A stretch of DNA of 64,000 bases from Bradyrhizobium sp. CSA207 (GCF_029051685.1 NZ_JAACFT010000022.1:1-64000), one strand, 5' to 3'. Counted from the stretch's first letter, positions 52,488-61,713 are shown. Notes: generated from the sequence alone by a model not told the origin. Numbers and translations: made by a program.

Positions 52488-53360
52488 ATGGCGAGTTGGT
52501 TCTACGCATCCGAGGGCAAGCAGCAAGGGCCCTATCCGGAAGGGCAATTCCGCGACCTGATCGCCCAAGGCATCGTGCGCCCGGATACGCTGGTGTGGTC
52601 CGAAGGCATGGCGGGCTGGCAGAAGGCCGCCGAAATCCCCGGCCTGATCGGCGGCGGCGGTCCGCCGATGGTCCCGGCCGGCGGTCCGCCGATGACGGGT
52701 GCGGGTGGCTATGGCGGCGCCGGTTCGCTGTCGATCGACTTCGGCATCCTCGAATTCACCTGGCGCAGCATCGCGATGCTGATCGGCATAGCCCTCATCA
52801 TACCGGCGCCCTGGGCGTTCGTCTGGTACACGCAATGGATCGTGTCCTGCGTCAAGGTTCCGGGGCGGCCCAACCTCAGCTTCACCGGCAACGCTATGAC
52901 GCTGGTACCCTGGTTTTTCGGCTTCATCGTTCTGATGATTGTCGTCGGCTTCACCGGTAGCCAGGTGCTCGGCAACCTGCTGTTGATCGCCCAGATCGTT
53001 CTCTACTGGCTCCTGATCAAATGGATGGTTGCAAACCTGGCCTCCAACGGGCAGCCGCTCGGCCTCAGCTTCACCGGCTCGGTTTGGGCCTATATCGGCT
53101 GGAATCTGCTGTTCGCGATTTCGTTCATCACGATTATCGGCTGGGCCTGGGTCGCCGCGGCACAGCTTCGCTGGTTCTGCCGCAACATCGAGGGCACGCG
53201 CCGCGAGATCGTCTTCCAGGGCAGCGGACTCGGGATTCTCTGGCGCGGAATCGTGGCCGCGATCCTGTTCAGCCTCATCATCCCGATCCCGTGGGTGTAT
53301 CGCTGGATCATGAACTGGTTTGCTTCGCAAACCGAGCTCGCCCCGCGCGGCGCACTCTGA
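52488..53360 (+). CDS. GYF_2 (DUF4339)-domain membrane protein
   Basis: 290 residues. The N-terminal GYF_2 domain (1-50: SWFYASEGKQQGPYPEGQF and ARP-type VRPDTLVWSEGMAGWQKA) is followed by a Gly/Pro linker and a membrane domain with five or so helices (about 90-285), resembling YjgN/DUF898-type proteins. GYF_2 domains are thought to bind proline-rich peptides. Role unknown; monocistronic. Confidence 0.88.
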   Translation: MASWFYASEGKQQGPYPEGQFRDLIAQGIVRPDTLVWSEGMAGWQKAAEIPGLIGGGGPPMVPAGGPPMTGAGGYGGAGSLSIDFGILEFTWRSIAMLIGIALIIPAPWAFVWYTQWIVSCVKVPGRPNLSFTGNAMTLVPWFFGFIVLMIVVGFTGSQVLGNLLLIAQIVLYWLLIKWMVANLASNGQPLGLSFTGSVWAYIGWNLLFAISFITIIGWAWVAAAQLRWFCRNIEGTRREIVFQGSGLGILWRGIVAAILFSLIIPIPWVYRWIMNWFASQTELAPRGAL

Positions 53361-53403
53361 GCGGGATGAGTTTTGGTTAGTCGGTGCGGGCGCGGCATTC
53401 GAA

Positions 53404-53544
53404 TCACCTCTCCCGTAGGGAGAGGTCGGATCGCATCGAAAGATGCGATCCGGGTGAGGGGTTACAGTCTCACTGAGCGCTGCGGCCCCTCACCCGGATT
53501 GCTGCGCAATCCGACCTCTCCCCGCTGGGGAGAGGTGAACCGCG
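53404..53544. repeat. Inverted repeat element (CACCTCTCCC ... GGGGAGAGGTG)
   Basis: ACCTCTCCCGTAGGGAGAGG with GGATCGCATC and GATCCGGGTGAGGGG is mirrored by CCCCTCACCCGGATTGC and GGGGAGAGGTG. About 140 bp, nested hairpins, between convergent GYF_2 and tesB genes. Confidence 0.72.
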
Positions 53545-53583
53545 GACAATCGAACGAACCTAATTTCATCACGTATTAGGCGC

Positions 53584-54447
53584 TCAGCTCTTCCGCTCGC
53601 GCACGGAGCCTTCCTGCGCGACGGACGCCACCAGCGTGCCGTCGGGCTTGAAGATCAGGCCGCGGGTCAAGCCGCGGCCGCCCTGCGCGCTCGGTGAATC
53701 CTGCACGTACAGCAGCCATTCGTCGGCGCGGAACGGCCGGTGAAACCACATCGCGTGGTCGAGGCTTGCCGGCATCATGCGCTTGTCGAACAGGGTGCGG
53801 CCGTAGCGCGCCATCACCGCATCCAGCAGCGAGAAGTCCGACGCATAGGCCAGCGCGCACATATGCAGCGCGGGATCGTCCGGCAGCGTGGCTGCGGTCT
53901 TGATCCAGACGTGAATGCGGCCGTCGTCGATCTTCTGGCCGAAATAGCGGCCGAGCTCGACCGGGCGCAGCTCGATCGGCCGATCGGATTCATAATAGCG
54001 GCGGATGAACTCCGGCATTTCGCGGAACATCGGCTGCTTCGCCACCTCCTCCGCCGTGAGTTTTTCCGGCGGCGGCACGTCGGGCATCTTCTCCTGGTGG
54101 TCGAAGGCGCCCTCCTCCTCGGCGTGGAACGACACCATGATGGAGAAGATCGCGTTGCCGTGCTGGATCGCGGTGACGCGGCGCGTCGAATAGCTCTTGC
54201 CGTCGCGCAGCCGCTCGACCTGGTAGATGATCGGAATCTGCGGATCGCCCGGCAGGATGAAATAGCAATGCAGCGAATGCGGCAGCCGGCCCTCGACCGT
54301 GCGGCAGGCCGCGACCATGGCCTGCCCGATCACCTGCCCGCCGAACACCCGCTGCCAGCTCGTCTTCGGGCTGTTGCCGCGGAACAAATTCACCTCGAGC
54401 TGTTCGAGGTCGAGGATCGCGATGAGGTCGATTAGGCTTTTGGACAT
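53584..54447 (-). CDS. tesB: Acyl-CoA thioesterase II
   Basis: 287 residues, a double-hotdog thioesterase that hydrolyses acyl-CoAs. Motifs: LNLFRGNSP-like NLFRGNSPKTSWQRVFGGQV, RLPHSLHCYFILPGDPQIPI, CALAYASDFSLLDAVMARYG with the catalytic Asp, and SLDHAMWFHRPFRADEWLLY. It diverges from the UbiH-family gene. Confidence 0.96.
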   Translation of the reverse strand: MSKSLIDLIAILDLEQLEVNLFRGNSPKTSWQRVFGGQVIGQAMVAACRTVEGRLPHSLHCYFILPGDPQIPIIYQVERLRDGKSYSTRRVTAIQHGNAIFSIMVSFHAEEEGAFDHQEKMPDVPPPEKLTAEEVAKQPMFREMPEFIRRYYESDRPIELRPVELGRYFGQKIDDGRIHVWIKTAATLPDDPALHMCALAYASDFSLLDAVMARYGRTLFDKRMMPASLDHAMWFHRPFRADEWLLYVQDSPSAQGGRGLTRGLIFKPDGTLVASVAQEGSVRERKS

Positions 54448-54584
54448 GGATTGAACTTTCTTGCCGTCAGTCCGGGTTCGATGCTCCGGAATGACACATT
54501 GGGCCGTTCCGCCCTTGTTTCACCGCACTGTTTCGCCCACCTCAAGTCTGCTAGCAAGACCAGGATTTAGCCGGGAAATCTTGA

Positions 54585-55805
54585 ATGTCGGTACAGGGTA
54601 GCATTGTCATTGGTGGCGGGGCGTTTGCCGGCCTCGCGCTGGCCCTGGCGCTGCGGCAGGGGCTCGGCCCCGAAATTCCCGTCATCGTCGCCGATCCCGC
54701 CCTCGCGACACGGCCGAGCCGCGACCCGCGCGCCACTGCGATCGTGGCGGCCTGCCGGCGCCTGTTCGAGGCCATCGGCGCCTGGGACGACGTCAAGGCC
54801 GAGGCGCAGCCGATCCTCGACATGGTCGTCACCGATTCCAAGCTGGAAGATGCCACGCGTCCGGTATTTCTGAATTTTGCCGGCGATGTTGCGCCCGGTG
54901 AATCCTTCGCGCATATGGTCGAGAACCGCCGCCTGATCGATGCGCTGGTGGTGCGTGCCGAGGCGGAGGGCATCGATCTGCGCGCCACCACCGTGGCGTC
55001 CTACGATTCGCGCGCCGACGGCATCGATGTGACGCTCGGCGACGGCAGCGCGATTGCGGCAAGCCTGCTGATCGCCGCCGACGGCGCGAAGTCGAGGCTG
55101 CGCGAACGCGCCGGCATCGCCACCCACGGCTGGGAATACGATCAATCCGGCATCGTCGTCACCGTCGGCCACGAGCGCGACCACGAGGGGCGGGCCGAAG
55201 AGCACTTTCTGCCCGCAGGCCCGTTCGCGATCCTGCCGCTGTCCGGCAAGCGATCGTCGCTGGTGTGGACCGAGCGCCGCACGGAAGCCGCGCGCATTGT
55301 CGCCCTGAGCGACGAGGAATTCCACGGTGAGCTCGAGCGGCGTTTCGGCCTGCATCTCGGCGAGGTCAAGGCGCTCGACAAGCCGCGCGCATTCCCGCTG
55401 TTCTATTTCGTGGCGCGCTCCTTCATCGCAGAGCGGCTGGCACTGGTCGGCGATGCCGCGCATGTCATCCATCCCATTGCCGGCCAGGGCCTCAACATGG
55501 GTCTGAAGGATGTCGCTGCATTGGCCGAGGTCGTCGTCGACGCCGCGCGGCTCGGCCTGGATATCGGCGGGGCCGACGTGCTCGAGCGCTACCAGCGCTG
55601 GCGCCGCTTTGACACCATGGCGATGGGCGTTGCCACCAACTCGCTGAACTTCCTGTTCTCGAACCGGTCGACGCTGCTGCGCACCGTGCGCGATATCGGC
55701 CTCGGCCTCGTTGACCGCACTCCGCCGCTGAAGAATCTTTTTATCCGCGAGGCAGCGGGGCTTACCGGCGAGGTGCCAAAATTGTTGAAGGGTGAGGCGT
55801 TGTAG
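54585..55805 (+). CDS. UbiH/UbiF/COQ6-family FAD monooxygenase
   Basis: 406 residues. Rossmann FAD motif near the N-terminus (IVIGGGAFAGLALALAL), the DG motif LIAADGAKSRLRERAGI and the GD/ribityl motif LALVGDAAHVIHPIAGQGLN, all class A flavin monooxygenase features. It hydroxylates the ring of ubiquinone precursors; which carbon cannot be told from sequence. Confidence 0.93.
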   Translation: MSVQGSIVIGGGAFAGLALALALRQGLGPEIPVIVADPALATRPSRDPRATAIVAACRRLFEAIGAWDDVKAEAQPILDMVVTDSKLEDATRPVFLNFAGDVAPGESFAHMVENRRLIDALVVRAEAEGIDLRATTVASYDSRADGIDVTLGDGSAIAASLLIAADGAKSRLRERAGIATHGWEYDQSGIVVTVGHERDHEGRAEEHFLPAGPFAILPLSGKRSSLVWTERRTEAARIVALSDEEFHGELERRFGLHLGEVKALDKPRAFPLFYFVARSFIAERLALVGDAAHVIHPIAGQGLNMGLKDVAALAEVVVDAARLGLDIGGADVLERYQRWRRFDTMAMGVATNSLNFLFSNRSTLLRTVRDIGLGLVDRTPPLKNLFIREAAGLTGEVPKLLKGEAL

Positions 55806-55828
55806 CCGCGAACGGCGAGTGACGACGT

Positions 55829-55920
55829 CGTAGCCCGGATGGAGCGAAAGCGCAATCCGGGGCCGTTGCTTCATCAGCCCCAGGAGCCCCGGATTTCGCT
55901 ACCGCTCCATCCAGGCTACG
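55829..55920. repeat. CGTAGCCCGGATGGAGCG element
   Basis: CGTAGCCCGGATGGAGCGAA with GCAATCCGGGG is mirrored by CCCCGGATTTCGC and CGCTCCATCCAGGCTACG. A dispersed inverted repeat between convergent UbiH-family and Trm112-like genes. Confidence 0.7.
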
Positions 55921-55926
55921 AATTCT

Positions 55927-56124
55927 TCAATCGATCTTCCGCGCCTCTTCCGGCAGCATGATCGGAATGCCGTCGCGGATGGGATAAGCGAGTTTGGCCG
56001 AGCGCGAGATCAATTCCTGCTTTGCGGAATCGAATTCGAGCGGGCCCTTGGTCAGAGGGCAGACCAGGATCTCGAGCAGTTTGGGATCGACGCTGTTTTC
56101 AGGGCGTTCGGTGGGCGCGTTCAT
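55927..56124 (-). CDS. Trm112-family protein
   Basis: 65 residues from ATG 56124. LLEILVCPLTKGPLEFD and LAYPIRDGIPIMLPEEAR match the UPF0434/Trm112-like family. In eukaryotes and archaea Trm112 activates methyltransferases; the bacterial role is unclear. Only one Cys of the zinc sites (VCPL) is present. Confidence 0.93.
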   Translation of the reverse strand: MNAPTERPENSVDPKLLEILVCPLTKGPLEFDSAKQELISRSAKLAYPIRDGIPIMLPEEARKID

Positions 56125-56186
56125 TGTGGTCTCCGGCGATCGGGTTGCCTCTAGCACAGAAAATGCCGGCCGCCCATTACGGTTCG

Positions 56187-56717
56187 CTAGACTGATGCCA
56201 TCCGCAGGATCTCGTCGAGCAGGCCATGGAGCCGTGCCGCCGGAACCGGCGCGCCCGACAGCGCGAAGCCGAGGAACGTCCAGTACAGGATCTGCGCGCG
56301 GGCCTGCGCGATTGCGGGCGTCAGCCCGCGTTTCGTGAACAGCGCCTCGATATAATCGAGCCGGCGGCGGTCGATGGCACGGACCGCGACTAGCGTCGCC
56401 GCATCGAATGCCGCCCAGTTGCGCACCGCGCGCTCCAGATCGAGCCGCGCGCCAAAAGTCCTGCGCAGCAGCGCCTTCAGCGGATCGTCGCTGTCGGCCT
56501 CGACGTCGGCGATGACCTGTTCGGCCGCGATCTCGCGCCAGCGCTTCAGCACCGCCGCGTGGAACGCAGCGAGATCGGCAAAATGCCAATAGAAGCTGCC
56601 GCGGGAGACGCCCATCGCCTTTGCCAGCGGATCGGCCTTCAGCGCGGTGAAGCCGCTTTTCGCCAGTGCCTTGAGGCCCTGGTTGATCCAATCGTCGGCG
56701 GAGAGCTGTTCGGTCAT
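56187..56717 (-). CDS. TetR/AcrR-family repressor
   Basis: 176 residues from ATG 56717. N-terminal helix-turn-helix: INQGLKALAKSGFTALKADP and MGVSRGSFYWHFADLAAFHA. The C-terminal ligand-binding domain is helical. It diverges from a small membrane protein gene (95 bp gap), and the gap has two ACAGTACTGT-type palindromes, so it likely represses itself and that neighbour. Confidence 0.93.
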   Translation of the reverse strand: MTEQLSADDWINQGLKALAKSGFTALKADPLAKAMGVSRGSFYWHFADLAAFHAAVLKRWREIAAEQVIADVEADSDDPLKALLRRTFGARLDLERAVRNWAAFDAATLVAVRAIDRRRLDYIEALFTKRGLTPAIAQARAQILYWTFLGFALSGAPVPAARLHGLLDEILRMASV

Positions 56718-56738
56718 GTCCCGGTCCAGGCGTTGGCC

Positions 56739-56752
56739 ATACAGTACTGTAT
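56739..56752. promoter_or_regulatory. TetR operator 1 (perfect palindrome)
   Basis: ATACAGTACTGTAT is a perfect 14-bp palindrome, 22 bp upstream of the TetR start. Related to the site at 56781-56798; the centres are 44 bp apart. Confidence 0.8.
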
Positions 56753-56780
56753 TGACAGCGTGGAGCAAGTGGGTGCATAT

Positions 56781-56798
56781 CCGTACAGCACTGTATGG
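56781..56798. promoter_or_regulatory. TetR operator 2 (near palindrome)
   Basis: CCGTACAGCACTGTATGG, a dyad with two symmetry mismatches sharing ACAG-ACTGT with operator 1. It is upstream of the rightward membrane protein gene at 56813. Confidence 0.75.
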
Positions 56799-56812
56799 AT
56801 GGAGACGGTTTC

Positions 56813-57163
56813 ATGCGCGACCTCCTGCTGCAATGTTCGGGCGCCGCCGCGATCGTGCTGGCGCTGATCCACGGCATGCTCGGCGAGACCAAAGTGTTCG
56901 CTCGCGCCTCGATCGAGCCGCCGCGGCTGCGCACGCTGATCCGGCTGGTCTGGCAGGCCGGCACGGTGGCGTGGATCGGCGGCGGCGTGCTGCTGCTCGC
57001 CGCGCCCTGGATGGAATCCAACCTCGCCCGGCACTGGATCATCGTCACGCTCGCGATCGTGTTCGGTTTTGCCGCGCTGGCCAATGCCTGGGCAACGCGC
57101 GGCCGTCATTTCGGCTGGCTCGGCATGAGCGCGGTCGTAGCGCTCGCGGTTGCCGGCTACTAG
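56813..57163 (+). CDS. Small membrane protein, likely TetR-controlled
   Basis: 116 residues from ATG 56813 (MRDLLLQCSGAAAIVLALIH), preceded by GGAG; an ATG at 56795 falls inside the operator and seems less likely. Four hydrophobic helices (about 8-25, 45-67, 75-92, 98-115). Not recognised as a known family. Divergent from the TetR gene, with the operators between. Confidence 0.8.
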   Translation: MRDLLLQCSGAAAIVLALIHGMLGETKVFARASIEPPRLRTLIRLVWQAGTVAWIGGGVLLLAAPWMESNLARHWIIVTLAIVFGFAALANAWATRGRHFGWLGMSAVVALAVAGY

Positions 57164-57385
57164 CGGACGTAACCCAAGAGATGAGCCAGCTGGCCAGCCA
57201 TGAGGCGTAAGGCCGCAGCAACGCGTCAGGGGTGCTCTGCGTACGGAGAGGGCTGATGTTTTCGCCGATGTTAGAGCTTATCTAAAACATCCGCGCCCGA
57301 ACTGGATTGACTTGATCACCTCCTTTGCTTCCTTCGCAGTCGGTTCGCGCTAAGCGTGGCGCGCACGACAGAGGAGGAGAGTTTC

Positions 57386-57664
57386 GTGAAGGTCATTCGT
57401 GTTGTTGCCATTGCACTGACGATCGGGATTGGCATGGGGTCGACGGCGATGGCCGACGGATTCAAGGATTGCACCAAGCTCGACAAGGCCTCGTGGAAGC
57501 CGGCGAGCGAAGCCGAAGCCAAGGCGAAGGCGCTGGGCTACGAGGTGCGTCGCTCCAAGATCGAAGGCTCGTGCTATGAGGTCTACGGTGTCAAGGAAGG
57601 CAAGGTCTACGAGCTGTTCTACAGCCCCGAAGATCTCAGCCTGAAGCGCACGGTTGCCAAGTGA
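57386..57664 (+). CDS. Small secreted PepSY-like protein
   Basis: 92 residues from GTG 57386, chosen because of the strong Shine-Dalgarno GAGGAGGAG 7 bp upstream. A signal peptide (VIRVVAIALTIGIGMGSTAMA) precedes a single PepSY-like unit (WKPASEAEAKAKALGYEVRR, YEVYGVKEGKVYELFYSPED). PepSY modules are often found beside cytochrome b subunits, and here a cytochrome b gene follows 53 bp later, suggesting a joint membrane redox or inhibitor role. Confidence 0.82.
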   Translation: MKVIRVVAIALTIGIGMGSTAMADGFKDCTKLDKASWKPASEAEAKAKALGYEVRRSKIEGSCYEVYGVKEGKVYELFYSPEDLSLKRTVAK

Positions 57665-57717
57665 ATTGCGCCAAATGAGCTGCGCCAAATGAACTGCGCA
57701 AAGGCGAATCGGGTTTA

Positions 57718-58308
57718 ATGGTCCAAGCAGTTCCAGAAGCGGGCGGGGCGCCCAACCGGGCCCCCGCCGATCGAACCGCTTCGCGGACGGTCGAAGTCTG
57801 GGACCTCCCGTTGCGCCTCTGGCACTGGATCCTCGCCGTTTGCGTCCTGGTCGCGTGGTTCACGCCCACCGTCTATGACGGGCTTCACCGTATTGTCGGC
57901 TATCTCGTGATCGGGCTTCTGGCGTTCCGCCTGGTCTGGGGCTTTATGGGAAGCCGCTATTCGCGCTTTCGCATGGTCGGGGTCAGGCTTCGCGCGGCGC
58001 CAAGCTACCTATGGAATCTGCGCCGCGGCATCACCGGCCGCTATATCGGGCTCAATCCCGCCGGCACCTTGATGCTGGTGGCGCTGCTCTTGTCACTGAT
58101 CGTCTCGGCGGTCACAGGCGCGATGTCGGTGACCGTCGCCTTCTTCGGGGTCTGGTGGATCGAGGACACCCACGCCTATGCGTCGGACGCCGTCATCGTC
58201 CTGGTGGTGCTGCACGTCCTGGGCGTCGTGCTGATGGCAGTTCTCCAGCGCGAGAACCTGATCCGCGCGATGATCACCGGACGCAAACGCATCCGCGGGC
58301 ACCTCTAA
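57718..58308 (+). CDS. Cytochrome b561-type membrane protein
   Basis: 196 residues with about four helices. VWDLPLRLWHWILAVCVLVA, FTPTVYDGLHRIVGYLVIGL and IVLVVLHVLGVVLMAVLQRE carry the paired His residues expected to bind two hemes b. The fold is that of the cytochrome b/b6 (Ni-hydrogenase-type) family. It probably transfers electrons across the inner membrane with the small PepSY-like protein upstream. Confidence 0.9.
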   Translation: MVQAVPEAGGAPNRAPADRTASRTVEVWDLPLRLWHWILAVCVLVAWFTPTVYDGLHRIVGYLVIGLLAFRLVWGFMGSRYSRFRMVGVRLRAAPSYLWNLRRGITGRYIGLNPAGTLMLVALLLSLIVSAVTGAMSVTVAFFGVWWIEDTHAYASDAVIVLVVLHVLGVVLMAVLQRENLIRAMITGRKRIRGHL

Positions 58309-58521
58309 GCAGGAGCGGGTCCACCGACGGAGTCCCGGGCTCGTCGAACCCGTAGTGTCACGGGAATTCAGCCCGTCGCCCGCACGGGCTACCGCTAACC
58401 GGAGCCATTGTTGAGTCGGGTTTACTTCTCGATAAGTACGCTACCTGACATTGCACAAAATTAACGCAACGAAAGTCCAATCGGATCAATCGTCGAGAAT
58501 ATTGACGAGGGAGCGATTTCG

Positions 58522-61023
58522 ATGTTCCGCGTTTTTACCTGTCTCACGGCAGAGCACGATTGGCGGCTTGTCGTGCTCGCTGGTCTGGTTTGCTTCGCCG
58601 CGAGTATTGTGGCCATCAGCATCTTTCATCGCGCGATCGAGTCGCGAGCCTGGACGCGGCTGATCTGGATTGCGATCGCCGGCGCCGCCATCGGATATGG
58701 AATTTGGGCAACGCATTTTGTTGCAATGCTCGCCTACGAGCCCGGCGTCTCAACGGGTTACGGCATCGCTCTGACAGCTCTGTCGCTCGCTGCGGCGATG
58801 ATCCTGACCTCCAGCGGTTTTGGCGTTGCAGTCAGTAATTCCGGTCGGTGGCCTGCGGCTGCCGGCGGCGGCATCATTGGTGCCGGTATTGCGAGCATGC
58901 ACTATCTGGGCATGTGGGCCCTCGAAGTGCCGGGTCGCGTGACCTGGTCGCCGGGGCTGGTGCTCATCTCGATCGTCCTCGGCATGGTCCTGGGCTACGC
59001 GGCACTTGCCGTCGCCCTGGGTCGCAAGAATAAATGGGGGGCCCTGGTCGCGGCGCTTCTGCTGACGCTCGCTATCGTGTCGCATCATTTCACGGCTATG
59101 GGGGCCGTGCAGATCGTTCCAGACCCGACGCTGAACAGCGACGCCTTGTCGCTTTCTCCCGCCTTCCTCGCCGTGGCAATTGCGGGTGTGGCTCTGTCAG
59201 TGCTCGGGATGAGTTTTGTCGGCGTGCTGGCGGATCGCCGCCTTGCGACCAGGACCAGCAGATTCGAGGAAATCATCAGCGAGCTTTCGCTCGCCAGGCA
59301 ACAGGTCGAGGATTCGCAAAAGGAAATCCAGGATCAGAAAATCCGGCTGGACACGGCCATCAACAACATGGTCGAGGCCCTTTGCATGTTCGATGCAGAT
59401 AAGCGACTTGTCGTCTGCAACGAGCGTTATGCTCTACTCTATCGGCTGCCGGCGGAGCTGCTGCGAACGGGGACGCCGCACGCCGACATCATCAGCCATC
59501 GTGTTGTGAACGGTATCCTCAAGGGCGACGCCAGCGAAGGCGCTGCCAAGCAATTCATCTCGAAATTGGCCGCGTTGCCATTCGACGCAGTCTCGAGCAG
59601 GATCGACGAGTTTGCGGATGGCCGCCTGATCTGCGTCACGCGGCAGCCGATGGCCGGCGGCGGGTGGGTGGCCACGCATCTTGATGTCACGGAGCAACGC
59701 CGGTCCGAGGCCAAGATCACTCATATGGCGCAACACGATGCGTTGACCGACCTGCCAAATCGCGTGCTGCTCAGAGAGCGGATGGAGCACGCCATTGCAG
59801 TGACGCGCAATGGCGGCCTTGATCTGGCCGTGCTCATGCTCGACCTCGATCGCTTCAAGGAAGTCAACGATACGCTTGGACATCCGGCGGGCGACTCCCT
59901 GTTGCGCGCCGTCGCGGCGCGTTTGCGCGAATGCACCACGGAAACGGCACTGATCGCTCGACTGGGCGGCGACGAGTTCGCGGTGATCGACTACGTGACC
60001 AGCCCGGCCGTGGAGGCCGCGACCCTCGCCGAGAACATCAGAAAGGCACTTTGCGAACCCTTCGATCTCGGCGATCACCGGGTCACCGTGGGCACCAGCA
60101 TCGGCATTGCCATCGCGCCGCGCGATGGCAATGATCCCGACGCGATCATGAAGAGCGCCGATCTCGCTCTCTACTCGGCCAAGAGTGGTGGACGTGGCGC
60201 ATTCCGATTCTTCGAGCCGGAACTCGACGAGTTCATGCATGCGCGACGTAATCTGGAGCGCGACTTGCGGGATGCGCTTGCCGGCGGTCAATTCGAGCTC
60301 TACTACCAGCCATTCGTCGATGCCGCGACCGGCAAGACCATGGGCTTCGAGGCCTTGCTACGCTGGCATCACCCGCAGCGAGGTCTGGTCATGCCGGGCG
60401 AATTCATCCCGCTTGCGGAAGAGACCGGCCTGATCGTGCCGCTGGGAGAATGGGTCTTGAGGACGGCCTGTGCGGAAGCCGCAAAATGGCCTCTCGATCT
60501 CAGCATCGCGATCAACCTGTCTCCCGCTCAATTCAGGAGCAAGGAGCTTGTGCCGGTCGTTGTCGGCGCGCTGGCGAGTTCGGGCGTTGCGCCGCACCGG
60601 CTCGAGCTCGAGGTTACCGAGACAGCGATCATGCATGACAGCGAAGCTGTGTTCGCAGCCCTCGGCCAACTGCGCCAGCTCGGGGTGCGAATCGCCCTGG
60701 ACGATTTCGGCACCGGCTATTCTTCACTGAGCTTCCTGCAAAGATTCCCGTTCGATAAGATCAAGATCGACCGCAGCTTCGTCAGCGAACTGACCAGCGC
60801 GAAGGCAGAGGCGCACCATCTCGCGCGAGCAGTGGTTCGTTTCGCAGTCAGCTTGAGCAAGACGACGACCGCCGAAGGCGTCGAAACCAAGGAGCAGCTG
60901 GACATCCTGCGTGAAGAGGGATGCGCCGAAACACAAGGCTATTATTTCAGCCGGCCGGTGCCTGCATCCAGCATCGCAAAAATGCTGCCGCGAGATGCCG
61001 GAGCAGCCGTCTGTGCGGCGTGA
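58522..61023 (+). CDS. MHYT-sensor GGDEF-EAL protein
   Basis: 833 residues. N-terminal MHYT domain (about 1-235; seven helices) with WATHFVAML at about 62, SMHYLGMWAL at about 125 and SHHFTAMGAV at about 187, motifs proposed to bind copper and sense O2, CO or NO. A coiled coil and PAS-like region (about 250-395), then GGDEF with intact GGDEF (about 480) and EAL with EALLRW (about 609) and DDFGTGYSS. Both catalytic motifs look intact, so cyclic-di-GMP synthesis and breakdown are both possible. Confidence 0.94.
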   Translation: MFRVFTCLTAEHDWRLVVLAGLVCFAASIVAISIFHRAIESRAWTRLIWIAIAGAAIGYGIWATHFVAMLAYEPGVSTGYGIALTALSLAAAMILTSSGFGVAVSNSGRWPAAAGGGIIGAGIASMHYLGMWALEVPGRVTWSPGLVLISIVLGMVLGYAALAVALGRKNKWGALVAALLLTLAIVSHHFTAMGAVQIVPDPTLNSDALSLSPAFLAVAIAGVALSVLGMSFVGVLADRRLATRTSRFEEIISELSLARQQVEDSQKEIQDQKIRLDTAINNMVEALCMFDADKRLVVCNERYALLYRLPAELLRTGTPHADIISHRVVNGILKGDASEGAAKQFISKLAALPFDAVSSRIDEFADGRLICVTRQPMAGGGWVATHLDVTEQRRSEAKITHMAQHDALTDLPNRVLLRERMEHAIAVTRNGGLDLAVLMLDLDRFKEVNDTLGHPAGDSLLRAVAARLRECTTETALIARLGGDEFAVIDYVTSPAVEAATLAENIRKALCEPFDLGDHRVTVGTSIGIAIAPRDGNDPDAIMKSADLALYSAKSGGRGAFRFFEPELDEFMHARRNLERDLRDALAGGQFELYYQPFVDAATGKTMGFEALLRWHHPQRGLVMPGEFIPLAEETGLIVPLGEWVLRTACAEAAKWPLDLSIAINLSPAQFRSKELVPVVVGALASSGVAPHRLELEVTETAIMHDSEAVFAALGQLRQLGVRIALDDFGTGYSSLSFLQRFPFDKIKIDRSFVSELTSAKAEAHHLARAVVRFAVSLSKTTTAEGVETKEQLDILREEGCAETQGYYFSRPVPASSIAKMLPRDAGAAVCAA

Positions 61024-61035
61024 GCGTTCGGGCCG

Positions 61036-61713
61036 TCACTGCAACGGTGGATCGCCGGAGGTGCGCTTCTTGGCGAGGTCCATCTCGGTCACCGCGATCA
61101 GAATCTCGGCGCGGGTCTTCAAATCCGGCGCCTCCAGCATGGCCTGCTTCTCGGCCGGGCCATAGGGCGACATCATTGCGAGCGCGTTGACGAGCGCCTC
61201 GTTGGGCGCGCTCTCGACGCCTTCCCAATCGACCTTGAGGTTGTTGGCCTTCAAGAAATCCGTCAGCGCCACCAGCAGCGCCTCGCGGTTGACCTCGTCC
61301 TCACCCATGCGGGCGGTGAAATCGTCGGCGAAGGCGAAGAAGTCCACCTTGCATTGCCGGTAGGCGGTCAGCACCTCGAGCTCTTCGACTATCCTGAACC
61401 GCGCGACGCCGGTGAGCTCGAGGATGTAGCGGCCGTCACCGGATTCGGCGAGCTGGGTGATGCGGCCGACACAGCCGACGCGAAACAGCGCCGGCTTGTC
61501 GGAATTCTTCGGCGAATGCGCGATGTCCGGCTGGATCATGCCGATCAGGCGATGACCGTCGCGCAAGGAATCGTCGACCATCGCAAGATAGCGCGGCTCG
61601 AAGATGTTGAGCGGCATCTGGCCGCGCGGCAGCAGCAGCGCGCCCGGCAGCGGAAACACCGGAATGATCTCCGGAAGGTCGGCGGGCCCGCGATATTCGA
61701 TGTTGATCGGCAT
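61036..61713 (-). CDS. LON-substrate-binding-domain protein
   Basis: 225 residues, a Lon N-terminal (PUA-like) domain without ATPase or protease parts. IPVFPLPGALLLPRGQMPLN, IFEPRYLAMVDDSLRDG, GCVGRITQLAESGDGRYILE and a C-terminal helical part (ALAMMSPYGPAEKQAMLEAP). Often located next to a CnoX-type thioredoxin gene in Alphaproteobacteria, as here (36 bp upstream). Function unknown. Confidence 0.93.
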   Translation of the reverse strand: MPINIEYRGPADLPEIIPVFPLPGALLLPRGQMPLNIFEPRYLAMVDDSLRDGHRLIGMIQPDIAHSPKNSDKPALFRVGCVGRITQLAESGDGRYILELTGVARFRIVEELEVLTAYRQCKVDFFAFADDFTARMGEDEVNREALLVALTDFLKANNLKVDWEGVESAPNEALVNALAMMSPYGPAEKQAMLEAPDLKTRAEILIAVTEMDLAKKRTSGDPPLQ

